Assembly (NCBI GenBank): GCA_020697375.1
Contig: JAJFBJ010000043.1
Location: 1 to 26,978 of the forward strand
Direction: 5' to 3'
Source: Nitrospira sp.
GTDB taxonomy: Bacteria > Nitrospirota > Nitrospiria > Nitrospirales > Nitrospiraceae
DNA: 26,978 bases
The notes beneath the pieces were generated by a model. It was given only the letters and a program-made list of their open reading frames with translations, was not told the origin of the DNA and ran no database searches. Numbering within the stretch: position 1 is the first letter of the stretch; each line of letters opens with the position of its first letter. Shown here piece after piece: positions 8,192 through 14,893 of the stretch. Made by a program: the position numbers and the translations under genes.

Positions 8192-9262
8192 ATGACGACC
8201 GACGAACTTGAAGAATTGCTGCTACAACAGCCGGTTTCTTTACTGCACCGACTGGCGCGAGGGCGAATCAGCCGGCATTTCCGTTCCGGCAAACGCAAAC
8301 TCGTCGATCTCCTGCTGCAGGCATCCGCCGAAAATCGCCCCGGCCTGGAGAGTGACCTGACCGACCTCATCAAGGACCAGAATCTTCGCCACCAGGGGCC
8401 GGCGGCTGAGAAACGCCCGCGTGCCGAAGCCTACCAGCGGCCGGCGCCGTTCTCTGCGTCATCTCGCCACCATAAGACCGAAGATCACGGACATCACCCG
8501 CCGCCCGTTTCGCTTCACGAATGGCTGGCAGGAATCGGAGTGCCGCCGGCGCAGCCGTTTGTTCCGGACGCGTGGCAGGTGGATGCGCTCGCCAAGCTTG
8601 CCGAGACCGACGTCGTCGTCAGCGTACCCACGGGAAGCGGGAAAACCTATGTGGCGATCGAAGCGACTACACGCGCCATGCGGGACAATCGCACCGTCAT
8701 TTACACGTCGCCCTTGAAAGCGCTGTCGAATACGAAATTTACGGAATTCTCGCGGCTGTTCGGGGCGGATCAGGTAGGGATTCTTACAGGCGACCGGCGT
8801 GAAAACGCTCAGGCGCCCTTGCTGATCATGACCACGGAGATTCTACGGAATCTGCTCTATGATGCCGCCGGAGGAGAGATCGATGTCCGCCTCGATACGT
8901 TGGGACTGGTGATCATGGATGAATCCCAGTACCTGGCCGATCCGGAACGCGGCGTAGTCTGGGAAGAAACCCTGATTTTTTGCCCATCACAAGCGCGTCT
9001 CCTATTGTTGTCCGCCTCGATCGGGAACCCTCAAGATATCGCCGATTGGTTGACCGCTATCCGCCCTACCCCCTGTGCGCTCATTCGCCACACCAAGCGA
9101 TCGGTTCCGCTCAGGGCCGGCTACCTGCACCCGAATGGAAAACTGACCCCGTTGTTTCGTACCGCCGGGATTCCCTATGGCCAACCTCATTTGCTCCACC
9201 CAGAAGCCAAACGACTCTTCGAGGAATACGAAGAGGAAACCGGTTCCTCTCGCTCGCGCTGA
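8192..9262 (+). CDS. N-terminal half of a Ski2-like DEAD/DEAH-box helicase (RecA1 domain)
   Basis: A 356-residue protein containing only the first RecA-like domain of a superfamily 2 helicase. A Q-motif-like DAWQVDALAKL (126-136) precedes Walker A VPTGSGKT (145-152). Then come motif Ia TSPLKALSNTK, Walker B IMDESQYL (241-248, a DESQ box where Ski2 proteins have DEVH) and motif III SASIGN (274-279). Residues 1-110 hold a helical, partly disordered N-terminal extension. The chain stops after RSVPLRAGYLHPNGK and an acidic EEYEEE tail, exactly where the linker to RecA2 should continue. GAGG five bases before ATG 8192 fixes the start; an upstream extension to 8093 looks non-coding. The partner RecA2 half lies 157 bases upstream on the same strand. 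Confidence 0.87.
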   Translation: MTTDELEELLLQQPVSLLHRLARGRISRHFRSGKRKLVDLLLQASAENRPGLESDLTDLIKDQNLRHQGPAAEKRPRAEAYQRPAPFSASSRHHKTEDHGHHPPPVSLHEWLAGIGVPPAQPFVPDAWQVDALAKLAETDVVVSVPTGSGKTYVAIEATTRAMRDNRTVIYTSPLKALSNTKFTEFSRLFGADQVGILTGDRRENAQAPLLIMTTEILRNLLYDAAGGEIDVRLDTLGLVIMDESQYLADPERGVVWEETLIFCPSQARLLLLSASIGNPQDIADWLTAIRPTPCALIRHTKRSVPLRAGYLHPNGKLTPLFRTAGIPYGQPHLLHPEAKRLFEEYEEETGSSRSR

Positions 9263-9286
9263 AGAAGGCGGAGCGATCGGTTCAAA

Positions 9287-10318
9287 TCAGAAGGTATAGG
9301 TGAGCCCGACGGTGGGCCCGTGCCGGAGAGTTTGGAATTCAGTCAGCGGAGCCGTGCTCGAGGACCCGTTTGCGCCGTAAATCTTCCATTGATCGGCCGT
9401 GACCACGCGGTTCCACCAGACCCGGTAGCCGCCCGTGAGATAGAGTCTGTCCCATATCCTGATGCGTAGGTTCACATCCGAGTTGGCCCCGATTCCGAGG
9501 CCTACCATTCGAAAGCTCGGATCCTGCGCCAAATCAGTTCTCAAGTGATGCACGTCTTCGTTGTTAAGGTAGGACAAGAGCAGCGCCAGCTTGGCATCGA
9601 TGCTGACGCGCGGATCGATTTTGTACTCGATCTCACCCCCGAATCGTCCTGAAATCCAGGTGGTCGTATTCGTAATCACCGCTTGATCACGGAACCCAAC
9701 CGTCCCGGCAGGTGAACAACGAAAGTCCGAGCTCGGAGAGAATGCGGTGGTGCATTCCGCCTGCGTGACACCTGTGGCCACATGCCGTTCCCGCCAATAC
9801 TGAAAACCCGCGAACACTCCGAGAGTGCCTTTGTTTTCCCGGAAGGTATAGGCGGTCGCGCCCAAGTCTCCGCTCAGGTACCAGAGATTGTCCCCGTCGA
9901 TATCGCTGAAGGTCCGTGAAAACCGATGTTCCCCGCTGACCGTCGCTCCTTGAGTCGCCGCCCCCTGGGCGCTCAGAAAATCATCATCCGTCAGACGACC
10001 GCCTCCGATGCTGCCGAAGCCGAACGCTCCGCGCACAAACAGCTTATTCTTCAATTGCACGCGTCCGGTAATCTCGGTCACGCTCGTGCCCGTATCTTTA
10101 TATTTGAGTTTCGAACTCGGGTTCCCAAGGTCGGCGTCCAAGCCGGATGCGTTGTGGCTCCACCTCGTTTCACCCTGGCTGAACCAGCCTGTCACTCCAA
10201 CGTCGACACGGGCGATGGAGGAAGACTGAGCAGGAGCGACCTCGGCGCCAGCCGGCAGAATGTCGTAGCCCATCAGGCATGAACAGAGCATACAGAAAAG
10301 ACATCGCCATGCGATCAT
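9287..10318 (-). CDS. Outer-membrane beta-barrel protein, omptin-like (putative outer-membrane protease)
   Basis: A 343-residue protein with a signal peptide ending about AGA-EV (residue 26) and many alternating hydrophobic strands, closing with the beta-barrel C-terminus GLTYTF. The overall plan resembles omptins (OmpT/Pla, about 300 residues). SKLKYK matches the SKLxW strand. TDDDF (Asp111 and Asp113) sits where omptins have the catalytic Asp pair. The segment NNEDVHH contains Asp255-x-His257, like the catalytic Asp-x-His. GFQYWRERHVATG, VGFRDQ and VWWNRV follow in omptin order. Family assignment rests on these motifs seen by eye. If correct, it would cleave peptides at the cell surface. 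AAGGAG lies 10 bases before the ATG. Its 3' end converges with the helicase N-half gene 24 bases away. A non-proteolytic porin is the alternative. Confidence 0.72.
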   Translation of the reverse strand: MIAWRCLFCMLCSCLMGYDILPAGAEVAPAQSSSIARVDVGVTGWFSQGETRWSHNASGLDADLGNPSSKLKYKDTGTSVTEITGRVQLKNKLFVRGAFGFGSIGGGRLTDDDFLSAQGAATQGATVSGEHRFSRTFSDIDGDNLWYLSGDLGATAYTFRENKGTLGVFAGFQYWRERHVATGVTQAECTTAFSPSSDFRCSPAGTVGFRDQAVITNTTTWISGRFGGEIEYKIDPRVSIDAKLALLLSYLNNEDVHHLRTDLAQDPSFRMVGLGIGANSDVNLRIRIWDRLYLTGGYRVWWNRVVTADQWKIYGANGSSSTAPLTEFQTLRHGPTVGLTYTF

Positions 10319-10403
10319 ATTGCCACGACTCCTTTTGCAGGCCTGGCCGATGGCCGCCGCCTTTAGGTCACGACTACGTACCCATTCCGGAGCAGCGCGC
10401 CAA

Positions 10404-10432
10404 CAGATACCCTACCTACCGACCTCGGTCAA
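10404..10432 (-). promoter_or_regulatory. Probable promoter of the omptin-like gene
   Basis: Minus-strand TTGACC (10427-10432), a 17-base spacer and TATCTG (10404-10409) resemble a sigma-70 promoter. Transcription would begin near 10398 and leave a leader of about 80 bases before the ATG. The -35 is good and the -10 is moderate. Confidence 0.45.
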
Positions 10433-10480
10433 CAACTTTCTGGTCTGGGAACCGCTATTCGTGCATGGAATCCTTCGGCA

Positions 10481-10646
10481 GGTTGTTGAAAACATCCGCG
10501 GGTCGCGTTCTCGCATCGCTCAAAGGCTCAACGTACGGCCATGGGAAAAAAGGCCAGTCTCGGCAGGTCGGGGTAGGGTGGGTAAGAATATCTACGATTC
10601 GCATCTTCGCCCGCTACCGCCTTGCTGGACGGACTTTTTGACCACC
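10481..10646 (+). repeat. Dispersed palindromic intergenic repeat, full-length copy
   Basis: The left end GGTTGTTGAAAACATCCGC and the right end (10621-10646, containing CTTGCTGGACGGACTTTTTG) are imperfect inverted copies of each other, so the whole could fold into one long hairpin. The internal block TTCTCGCATCGCTCA (10509-10523), with the following CTCAACGTAC and GCCATGGG, recurs at 24659 onwards. From memory, similar elements are common between Nitrospira genes; this was not checked. Reading frames across it have no protein-like character. Confidence 0.65.
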
Positions 10647-11000
10647 CTGAGAGCTGTTTCATGGCTCTGCCATTCCCTGCAGAAGTGCATTCCTGGGATG
10701 GCGAAGGTGTTCTTCAGCAGCCTGTCAGAGATGCACTTCAGTCAAGCCGATTCCGTCACGCCTTGGTCGATTCGGTTTTGTACAACGGAGTGCCGGCATC
10801 CTACAGTCCAAGCAATCGGACAGAGCTTTCCTGCCAGACATTTTCACAACAGGCTACGTGAGGAAAGTGAAATTTTTACTTGCCTATTTAATCCTCTTCG
10901 GGTAGGGTCGGCCCTGACATTCACCTGACGGGATTCTCACCGAACATCGCTGAGTGATTGCCGACAAATAATTAAGAAGAATACCTTAGCGAAGTTGCTG
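10647..11000. other. Intergenic stretch with an inverted repeat, no gene seen
   Basis: No convincing coding signal in either strand. An exact 9-bp inverted repeat, GAAGTGCAT (10682-10690) and ATGCACTTC (10731-10739), is present. AGCAGCCTGTC near 10716 and ACAGGCT near 10851 resemble the CAGGCTGC box seen again near 26460. The final AT-rich part leads into the sigma-54 promoter and may hold activator-binding sites. Confidence 0.4.
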
Positions 11001-11016
11001 TGGCACGACTGTTGCT
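11001..11016 (+). promoter_or_regulatory. Sigma-54 (RpoN) promoter of the BACON/FN3 protein gene
   Basis: TGGCACG (11001-11007), four bases, then TTGCT (11012-11016) match the -24/-12 consensus exactly, with GG and GC separated by 10 bases. The predicted start near 11027 gives a leader of about 48 bases to ATG 11075. Such promoters need an enhancer-binding activator, which is not in this window. Confidence 0.75.
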
Positions 11017-11074
11017 GATGCAACGAGGGACTCGCATTGCTTATTCAAGAAAAACCCTTAAGGGAGCGTGCACA

Positions 11075-12301
11075 ATGAGTTTCCTGCCCGGCACACCAAC
11101 GAAATCCTGTCTTTCACCTTTGCGGCGATGTGCGGTAAGACATGTTCTTCTCCTGCTGCTTATGTTCTGGCTGATGGCGTCAGCCTCGGGAGGATCATTA
11201 GCCTGGGCGCAGAATATTCAAATTTCGCCGAGTGCCATTTCTTTGAGCGTCGCTCAAGGCGGCACGGCCAGTGGGACGCTGACCTTAAAAAAATCGGGCA
11301 GCGCACAACATACGTACTTCATCAGCGCGAACCAATCCTGGATCTGGCTGAATCCACCTTACGGCAGCACTCAAACCATCGGCGCCGAAACGGATGTACT
11401 GACGGTCACCGTGAATACCGCCTCAATGGGACTGTCACCCGGCACCTATTCCGGCTTAGTCTATATTGGAGAGTCCGGACCTGGTGGATCTACTATGTGG
11501 CGAATCCCCGTCACCGCCACCGTCACCGCGAGCGGCACCACGCCACGCCCGATCGGCAGCGCTACCACACCACCGCCGCCCCCGTCAACGACACCGCAGC
11601 CTCCGTCAACGCAGCCGCCCCCGTCGGCCACGCCACCACCCGCGAGTGCACCGCCACCACCGCCAGTCGGCTCGCTGGCGCCAATGCTCAAGGCATTTCC
11701 GGGCGCCTTATCGCTCTCAGCGCCGAAGGGAGCGAACCCCTCCGGCGTTTTCAATCTGCAAAAATCCAGCTCCCACCAGAGCGTCTACGGCATCAGCACG
11801 AACCAGTCGTGGATCCTGTTAAATCCGCCCTATGGTAGTACCCAGACCATTACGACCGAAACGGATCCCATCAGGGTCACGGTGAACACCGCTTCCCTGA
11901 ATGTCGGAACTCACACGGCGGTGGTCTACATCACGGAAAGCGGACCGAATGGATCGAATATGCTACGTATCCCCGTGACGGCCACCGTCACCGCCGGAGG
12001 CGGCGGACCTTCACCGGTTGGCAGCGCCACCACGCCACCACCACCACCTCCTCCTTCAGGCACAGGAACCGGCACCGTGACAGTCATGTGGAGTGCGAAC
12101 AATGAAGCGGACCTCCAAGGATACCGGGTGTATGTCGGCACATCATCGGGCGCGCGCTCCCAGACGTTCGACGTCGGAAATGTGACGTCGACTCGGTTGA
12201 CTCTGCCGCGAGGATCGACCTATTTCTTCGTGGTCACCGCTTATGATAAGAGCGGCAATGAAAGCTATCCGTCCGGAGAATTGAGCAAAAGTGTATTTTA
12301 G
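11075..12301 (+). CDS. Secreted protein with two BACON-like domains and a C-terminal fibronectin type III domain
   Basis: A 408-residue exported protein. A long signal peptide (hydrophobic 21-35) ends near SLAWA-QN (residue 45). Two homologous beta-sandwich domains, about residues 47-152 and 206-307, share NQSWI, LNPPYGSTQTI, VTVNTAS and RIPVTATVTA. They resemble the BACON family, which binds polysaccharide or mucin-like surfaces in other proteins. Proline-rich linkers (165-197 and 321-328) separate the units. Residues 333-408 form a fibronectin III fold (VTVMWSANNEADLQGYRVYV, then YFFVVTAYDKSGNES). No sorting signal, PEP-CTERM or catalytic site is seen, so a structural or adhesive extracellular role is likely. 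AGGGAG lies 8 bases before the ATG. A longer frame from 11000 is rejected because the sigma-54 promoter lies inside it. Confidence 0.85.
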   Translation: MSFLPGTPTKSCLSPLRRCAVRHVLLLLLMFWLMASASGGSLAWAQNIQISPSAISLSVAQGGTASGTLTLKKSGSAQHTYFISANQSWIWLNPPYGSTQTIGAETDVLTVTVNTASMGLSPGTYSGLVYIGESGPGGSTMWRIPVTATVTASGTTPRPIGSATTPPPPPSTTPQPPSTQPPPSATPPPASAPPPPPVGSLAPMLKAFPGALSLSAPKGANPSGVFNLQKSSSHQSVYGISTNQSWILLNPPYGSTQTITTETDPIRVTVNTASLNVGTHTAVVYITESGPNGSNMLRIPVTATVTAGGGGPSPVGSATTPPPPPPPSGTGTGTVTVMWSANNEADLQGYRVYVGTSSGARSQTFDVGNVTSTRLTLPRGSTYFFVVTAYDKSGNESYPSGELSKSVF

Positions 12302-12322
12302 GTTCGTGCGCGGCCCGGAGAC

Positions 12323-12352
12323 TTGACCGCTCTTCCCTCCAGCCTGTATAAC
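12323..12352 (+). promoter_or_regulatory. Promoter of tRNA-Arg
   Basis: TTGACC (12323-12328) and TATAAC (12347-12352) with an 18-base spacer give a strong sigma-70 promoter. Transcription should start near 12360, about 60 bases before the mature tRNA. Confidence 0.65.
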
Positions 12353-12371
12353 AACGGGCGCTGCTTCCTGG

Positions 12372-12406
12372 AGCCCGCTTCGGAGGACTACTCCTTCGAG
12401 CGGGCT
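12372..12406 (+). terminator. Strong hairpin between the BACON gene and tRNA-Arg
   Basis: AGCCCGCT (12372-12379) pairs exactly with AGCGGGCT (12399-12406), and the inner bases GGAG/CTCC extend the stem. No T-run follows. It may end transcripts from the secreted-protein gene, but it lies downstream of the tRNA promoter, so it is also part of the pre-tRNA leader. Confidence 0.45.
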
Positions 12407-12420
12407 TCGCACATCGATAC

Positions 12421-12496
12421 GCGCCCGTAGCTCAATGGATAGAGCATCTGACTACGGATCAGAAGGCTACAGGTTCAAGTCCTGTCGGGCGCACCA
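12421..12496 (+). tRNA. tRNA-Arg (anticodon ACG)
   Basis: A complete cloverleaf. The acceptor stem GCGCCCG pairs with CGGGCGC, the D arm GCTC pairs with GAGC, and the anticodon stem TCTGA/TCAGA encloses the loop CTACGGA with anticodon ACG. The T arm ACAGG/CCTGT carries the TTCAAGT loop. The discriminator A and an encoded CCA follow. ACG is normally edited to ICG and reads CGU, CGC and CGA codons. No duplicate of its 3' end was found nearby, so it is not visibly an attachment site. Confidence 0.97.
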
Positions 12497-12733
12497 TAGA
12501 ATCACCAACTTAGAAGAGTGTCTTACCGCCTCAGACTTCAATGCAGACGCAGTGTAGACCTTCCGCACAGACTTCTGAGATATGATTTCCATCCTGCCGT
12601 CGCTTTGCAGCGGCCCGATCCATCTTCATCGTCCCTCCTCCCCCACTCATTTCACGACGCTATTCACGACAGTGTGTCTACGTAACACATCGTCCTACTT
12701 GTTCCAGAACACTATTCTCCGTAGGATCCGGAT

Positions 12734-12937
12734 ATGAAGTGGACTCTAGAGCATCCGTCACAGGAAGGCTGGTATTGGTATCGTGAAAGAAACAATAGAG
12801 CAGAAGTCGTACATGTCTGCCTATCGCGGGACGAGGCCAGGCTTGAAGTGAAATCCGTCGATGGACACAGGACGGCCCCGATGGAATCGTGTGGCTGGGA
12901 AAGGGAATGGTTCGGCCCGATACAGCCACCTAAATGA
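12734..12937 (+). CDS. Small WYWYR-motif protein, unknown function
   Basis: A 67-residue protein starting MKWTLEHPSQEGWYWYRERN and ending WFGPIQPPK. The pattern GWYWYR, a central hydrophobic strand and a final W-GP-xx-PP resembles short hypothetical proteins often found in phage and accessory regions. No function is known to me. AGGA lies about 8 bases before the ATG. A fragment of a relative (GWYWYRE) recurs at 13217, suggesting local duplication. A hairpin at 13008-13033 (GAGGAGG/CCTCCTC) lies 70 bases after the stop. Opposite-strand frames over the same bases appear to be shadows. Confidence 0.6.
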   Translation: MKWTLEHPSQEGWYWYRERNNRAEVVHVCLSRDEARLEVKSVDGHRTAPMESCGWEREWFGPIQPPK

Positions 12938-13007
12938 CACGCCGACAGCGCCGATCACCGGCCAATCCTTGAGAGATTCCATAATCAGGCCAAAGGATGC
13001 AGTGGAT

Positions 13008-13033
13008 GAGGAGGCGAAGCACTTCCCCTCCTC
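13008..13033 (+). terminator. Hairpin downstream of the WYWYR gene
   Basis: GAGGAGG (13008-13014) pairs with CCTCCTC (13027-13033). The loop begins CGAAGCAC, a string also present in the hairpin at 14555, which suggests the two arose by duplication. There is no T-run, so termination is only possible. Confidence 0.35.
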
Positions 13034-13120
13034 CCGGATGCTCCTCTCCTTAGAATCCATTACACGACCGTCCGGATTCCTCACCAGCCGAGATAGCCTC
13101 TTTTTGCTCCTCATTCCAGG

Positions 13121-13196
13121 CATGGCTATTACGTAGGACATTCTTCACCTTGTCGCCTCCTTCCGATCGGCGCAGGATCGCGCAGGTGTCTTGGAC
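13121..13196 (+). repeat. Direct repeat copy A (partner at 14122)
   Basis: About 42 of the first 58 bases match the partner 1 kb downstream, including TACGTAGGA, TTGTCGCC and AGGAT blocks, with almost no gaps. It is followed by a WYWYR gene fragment, whereas copy B is followed by an intact small gene. Function is unknown; it could be a mobile or regulatory unit. Confidence 0.5.
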
Positions 13197-13214
13197 AACA
13201 GACGAGCCCAAGCC

Positions 13215-13252
13215 GGCTGGTATTGGTACCGGGAAGCTGGAATAAAATACTG
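13215..13252 (+). pseudogene. Fragment of a WYWYR-type gene
   Basis: Translating plus-strand bases from about 13215 gives AGWYWYREAGIKY and a stop. It matches EGWYWYRER of the 12734 gene at protein and DNA level (GGCTGGTATTGGTA is shared), but has no start codon region or C-terminus. It is best read as a truncated duplicate. Confidence 0.45.
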
Positions 13253-13280
13253 ATAAGCCGCCGGAATGAGATACGACAAA

Positions 13281-13310
13281 CCCCTTGGAAGCATCCACAC
13301 TTCCAAGGGG
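13281..13310 (-). terminator. Intrinsic-terminator-like hairpin of the small lipoprotein gene
   Basis: CCCCTTGGAAG (13281-13291) and CTTCCAAGGGG (13300-13310) form a perfect 11-bp stem with an 8-base loop. Read on the minus strand it is followed by TTTGTCGT, a weak U-tract, and it lies 40 bases after the stop of the lipoprotein gene. Confidence 0.65.
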
Positions 13311-13349
13311 CTCACCATCCCCGCAACTCGTTGAGTCTCACGCCAATGC

Positions 13350-13556
13350 TCAGTTCTCCGGCTGACATGTTTTGTCTTTCACACACTGGACCGTTTTAGC
13401 CACCTCTTCAACGGTGTTCATCGCCTTACGTGTCGTGTCCATCGCGACCTCCATCGTGTCCCTGAAGCGCTGCAACTGATCAGCTGCACAGCCGGCTGAC
13501 AGAGTCAGCGTGACCATGAGACCGGTGACAAGCGTATGTGAGATGTGCGCTCTCAT
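13350..13556 (-). CDS. Small lipoprotein, unknown function
   Basis: A 68-residue protein with a lipoprotein signal: basic N-terminus, hydrophobic 9-20, and lipobox LSAGC with Cys23. The mature 45 residues are a helical, charged segment (MEVAMDTTRKAMNTVEEVAK) ending with two cysteines in VQCVKDKTCQ, which could form a disulfide. An ideal AAGGAGGG lies four bases before the ATG, so the longer frame to 13616 is rejected. A strong hairpin terminator follows. It is probably an envelope-anchored entericidin-like or Lpp-like small protein, but no family is recognised with confidence. Confidence 0.78.
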   Translation of the reverse strand: MRAHISHTLVTGLMVTLTLSAGCAADQLQRFRDTMEVAMDTTRKAMNTVEEVAKTVQCVKDKTCQPEN

Positions 13557-14121
13557 GTTTCCCTCCTTGGGTGTGTGATTGAATGTCAGCATCCAGGTGA
13601 ATGTCATCCGAGCCATCGACGGACCTCCCCAATCTCACTCCGGCCAGAGCGGCCGAACGATCAGGAAAATCACACCGGTTGTGATTACACAAGACATGAT
13701 GTCTACAACGTCCATCGGGCTTTTCCATCTGTCGTCTGAGCTTCTGTCGGTAGGTAGTAGCAATACCCATACCGGTTGGAATTCGCAGACCCTCCCGTTA
13801 GCCGGATATTGGTGAACCATGGATTTTCAATCGCATTATTTACTTGTTTTTAGAGTGGTGAGTTTCTATCGATGGCCGGTGACAAGCACACGAGTTGGGT
13901 CTCGTATCGGAAAAGATACGCAGATAAATTGATTCCATTTGTCCCTGCCATGCGAATAATGATTCGGCCCTGTATCGACCACTATTTACGGTTCAGCTCA
14001 CATGATGCTTCCTTCCAGCCGTGTTCAAGGTCCTGGCAGAGATCCGTATACGGGCTTCGCGGGTAGGCCACGCATGCGACATGCACTCTGGTTCCTCCCT
14101 TAATGCACCACGTTGCCAAGA
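13557..14121. other. Gene-poor stretch
   Basis: No gene is well supported. On the minus strand a 61-codon frame (13635-13820) ends in a hydrophobic helix, VVDIMSCVITTGVIFLIVRP, which could be a tiny membrane protein, but its start has no ribosome-binding site. The segment 13825-13865 is AT-rich. It separates the lipoprotein gene from direct-repeat copy B. Confidence 0.3.
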
Positions 14122-14191
14122 CATGACCGCTACGTAGGATTTTTTGCGTCTTGTCGCCCCGTTCCAATCCGCGTAGGATTTTACCAAGGAC
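14122..14191 (+). repeat. Direct repeat copy B (partner at 13121)
   Basis: This is the second member of the pair described at 13121. It ends about 45 bases before the ATG of the 99-residue gene and so lies in its 5' region, where it could act as a leader or promoter element. Confidence 0.5.
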
Positions 14192-14235
14192 CAAAGCCTT
14201 GGAGATCGGCTGCGAGACAATGGGAAGGAGGGAAT

Positions 14236-14535
14236 ATGCAGGATGCAAACATTGAACGAAAAATGGTCGTCATTCGTGAATACCTACAGAAGAGTATTTC
14301 TGACTGCAAGGTGCTGGACGGACCTCATGCCCAGGGAGAAAAAACATTGATAGCGATATTTGGGAAAACTGCTAAATGCACGCTCCAGATTAGTTCTGCC
14401 TTACTGTCAGACATGAACCCAACTCCAATGGAACTTGGATGGGCATTAAAGGAAAAGAATATAGCAGGCAAGGTAACCACAAAGCCTAGGGTGTGTCTTA
14501 CACACAATACGTTAAGTGAGAACGGGAAATACTAA
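14236..14535 (+). CDS. Small protein of unknown function, paralogous to the gene at 26639
   Basis: A 99-residue soluble protein with an ideal AAGGAGG five bases before the ATG. The N-terminal helix (IERKMVVIREYLQKS) is followed by beta-rich segments and the motif LLSDMNPTPMELGWALKEKN (57-76). The same order of features is found in the 96-residue protein at 26639, where ILADRNSTPARIDFLLKEN aligns with it. The two therefore define a small family. No function is known to me. An 8-bp hairpin follows 20 bases after the stop. Base composition is poorer in GC than the flanking metabolic genes, in line with an accessory origin. Confidence 0.75.
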   Translation: MQDANIERKMVVIREYLQKSISDCKVLDGPHAQGEKTLIAIFGKTAKCTLQISSALLSDMNPTPMELGWALKEKNIAGKVTTKPRVCLTHNTLSENGKY

Positions 14536-14554
14536 CCACGCCGGAGAGGTCATA

Positions 14555-14580
14555 GGAGGCGAAGCACCGGCCTCGCCTCC
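14555..14580 (+). terminator. Hairpin after the 99-residue gene
   Basis: GGAGGCGA (14555-14562) and TCGCCTCC (14573-14580) form a perfect 8-bp stem with a 10-base loop, 20 bases after the stop codon. The T-run is missing. The string GGAGGCGAAGCAC is shared with the hairpin at 13008. Confidence 0.45.
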
Positions 14581-14713
14581 ATTCCCGGCGGATCGTTGCT
14601 CGGGAGTTGGATCCATCTCGGGATGGTAAGTTTGTTCTTCCATGCAGCCCGGTGTCTCTGAGACTGTCGCATTCGAGACAGGCCTTTTTGCAGGCAGCTG
14701 GAATCCATGATGC

Positions 14714-14893
14714 TCATCTTAAGAGTTCTTGTGCTGACATCCCCGGACCTCCAGCGCGATATTTAACAACTTGCTGGATGTTGGGACGGGGATGCATTGC
14801 CGCCAAATCACTGAGATGAATTTTGAGATTCGCCATTTCTTTGTTGTACGGATCAGCGACGAGATACTTGTCAACCTCTTCCAGTGCGCCCAA
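14714..14893 (-). CDS. Possible small or remnant gene, unknown
   Basis: A minus-strand frame starting at TTG 14893 gives 59 residues, including LEEVDKYLVADPYNKEMANL and HPRPNIQQVVKYRAG and ending SAQELLR. The composition is protein-like, with an amphipathic helix and few rare residues, and AAGGAG precedes the TTG by four bases. Stops close the frame just upstream, so it may be the surviving tail of a larger gene. A competing longer frame (to 15006) contains HEMGH but looks less natural. Confidence 0.35.
   Translation of the reverse strand: MGALEEVDKYLVADPYNKEMANLKIHLSDLAAMHPRPNIQQVVKYRAGGPGMSAQELLR

Noticed and set aside
10320..10928. 202-codon plus-strand frame after the omptin-like gene
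   Set aside because: It runs through the dispersed repeat and inverted repeats and lacks a ribosome-binding site.
12821..13141. 106-codon minus-strand frame over the WYWYR gene
   Set aside because: It largely mirrors the plus-strand gene and has no ribosome-binding site.
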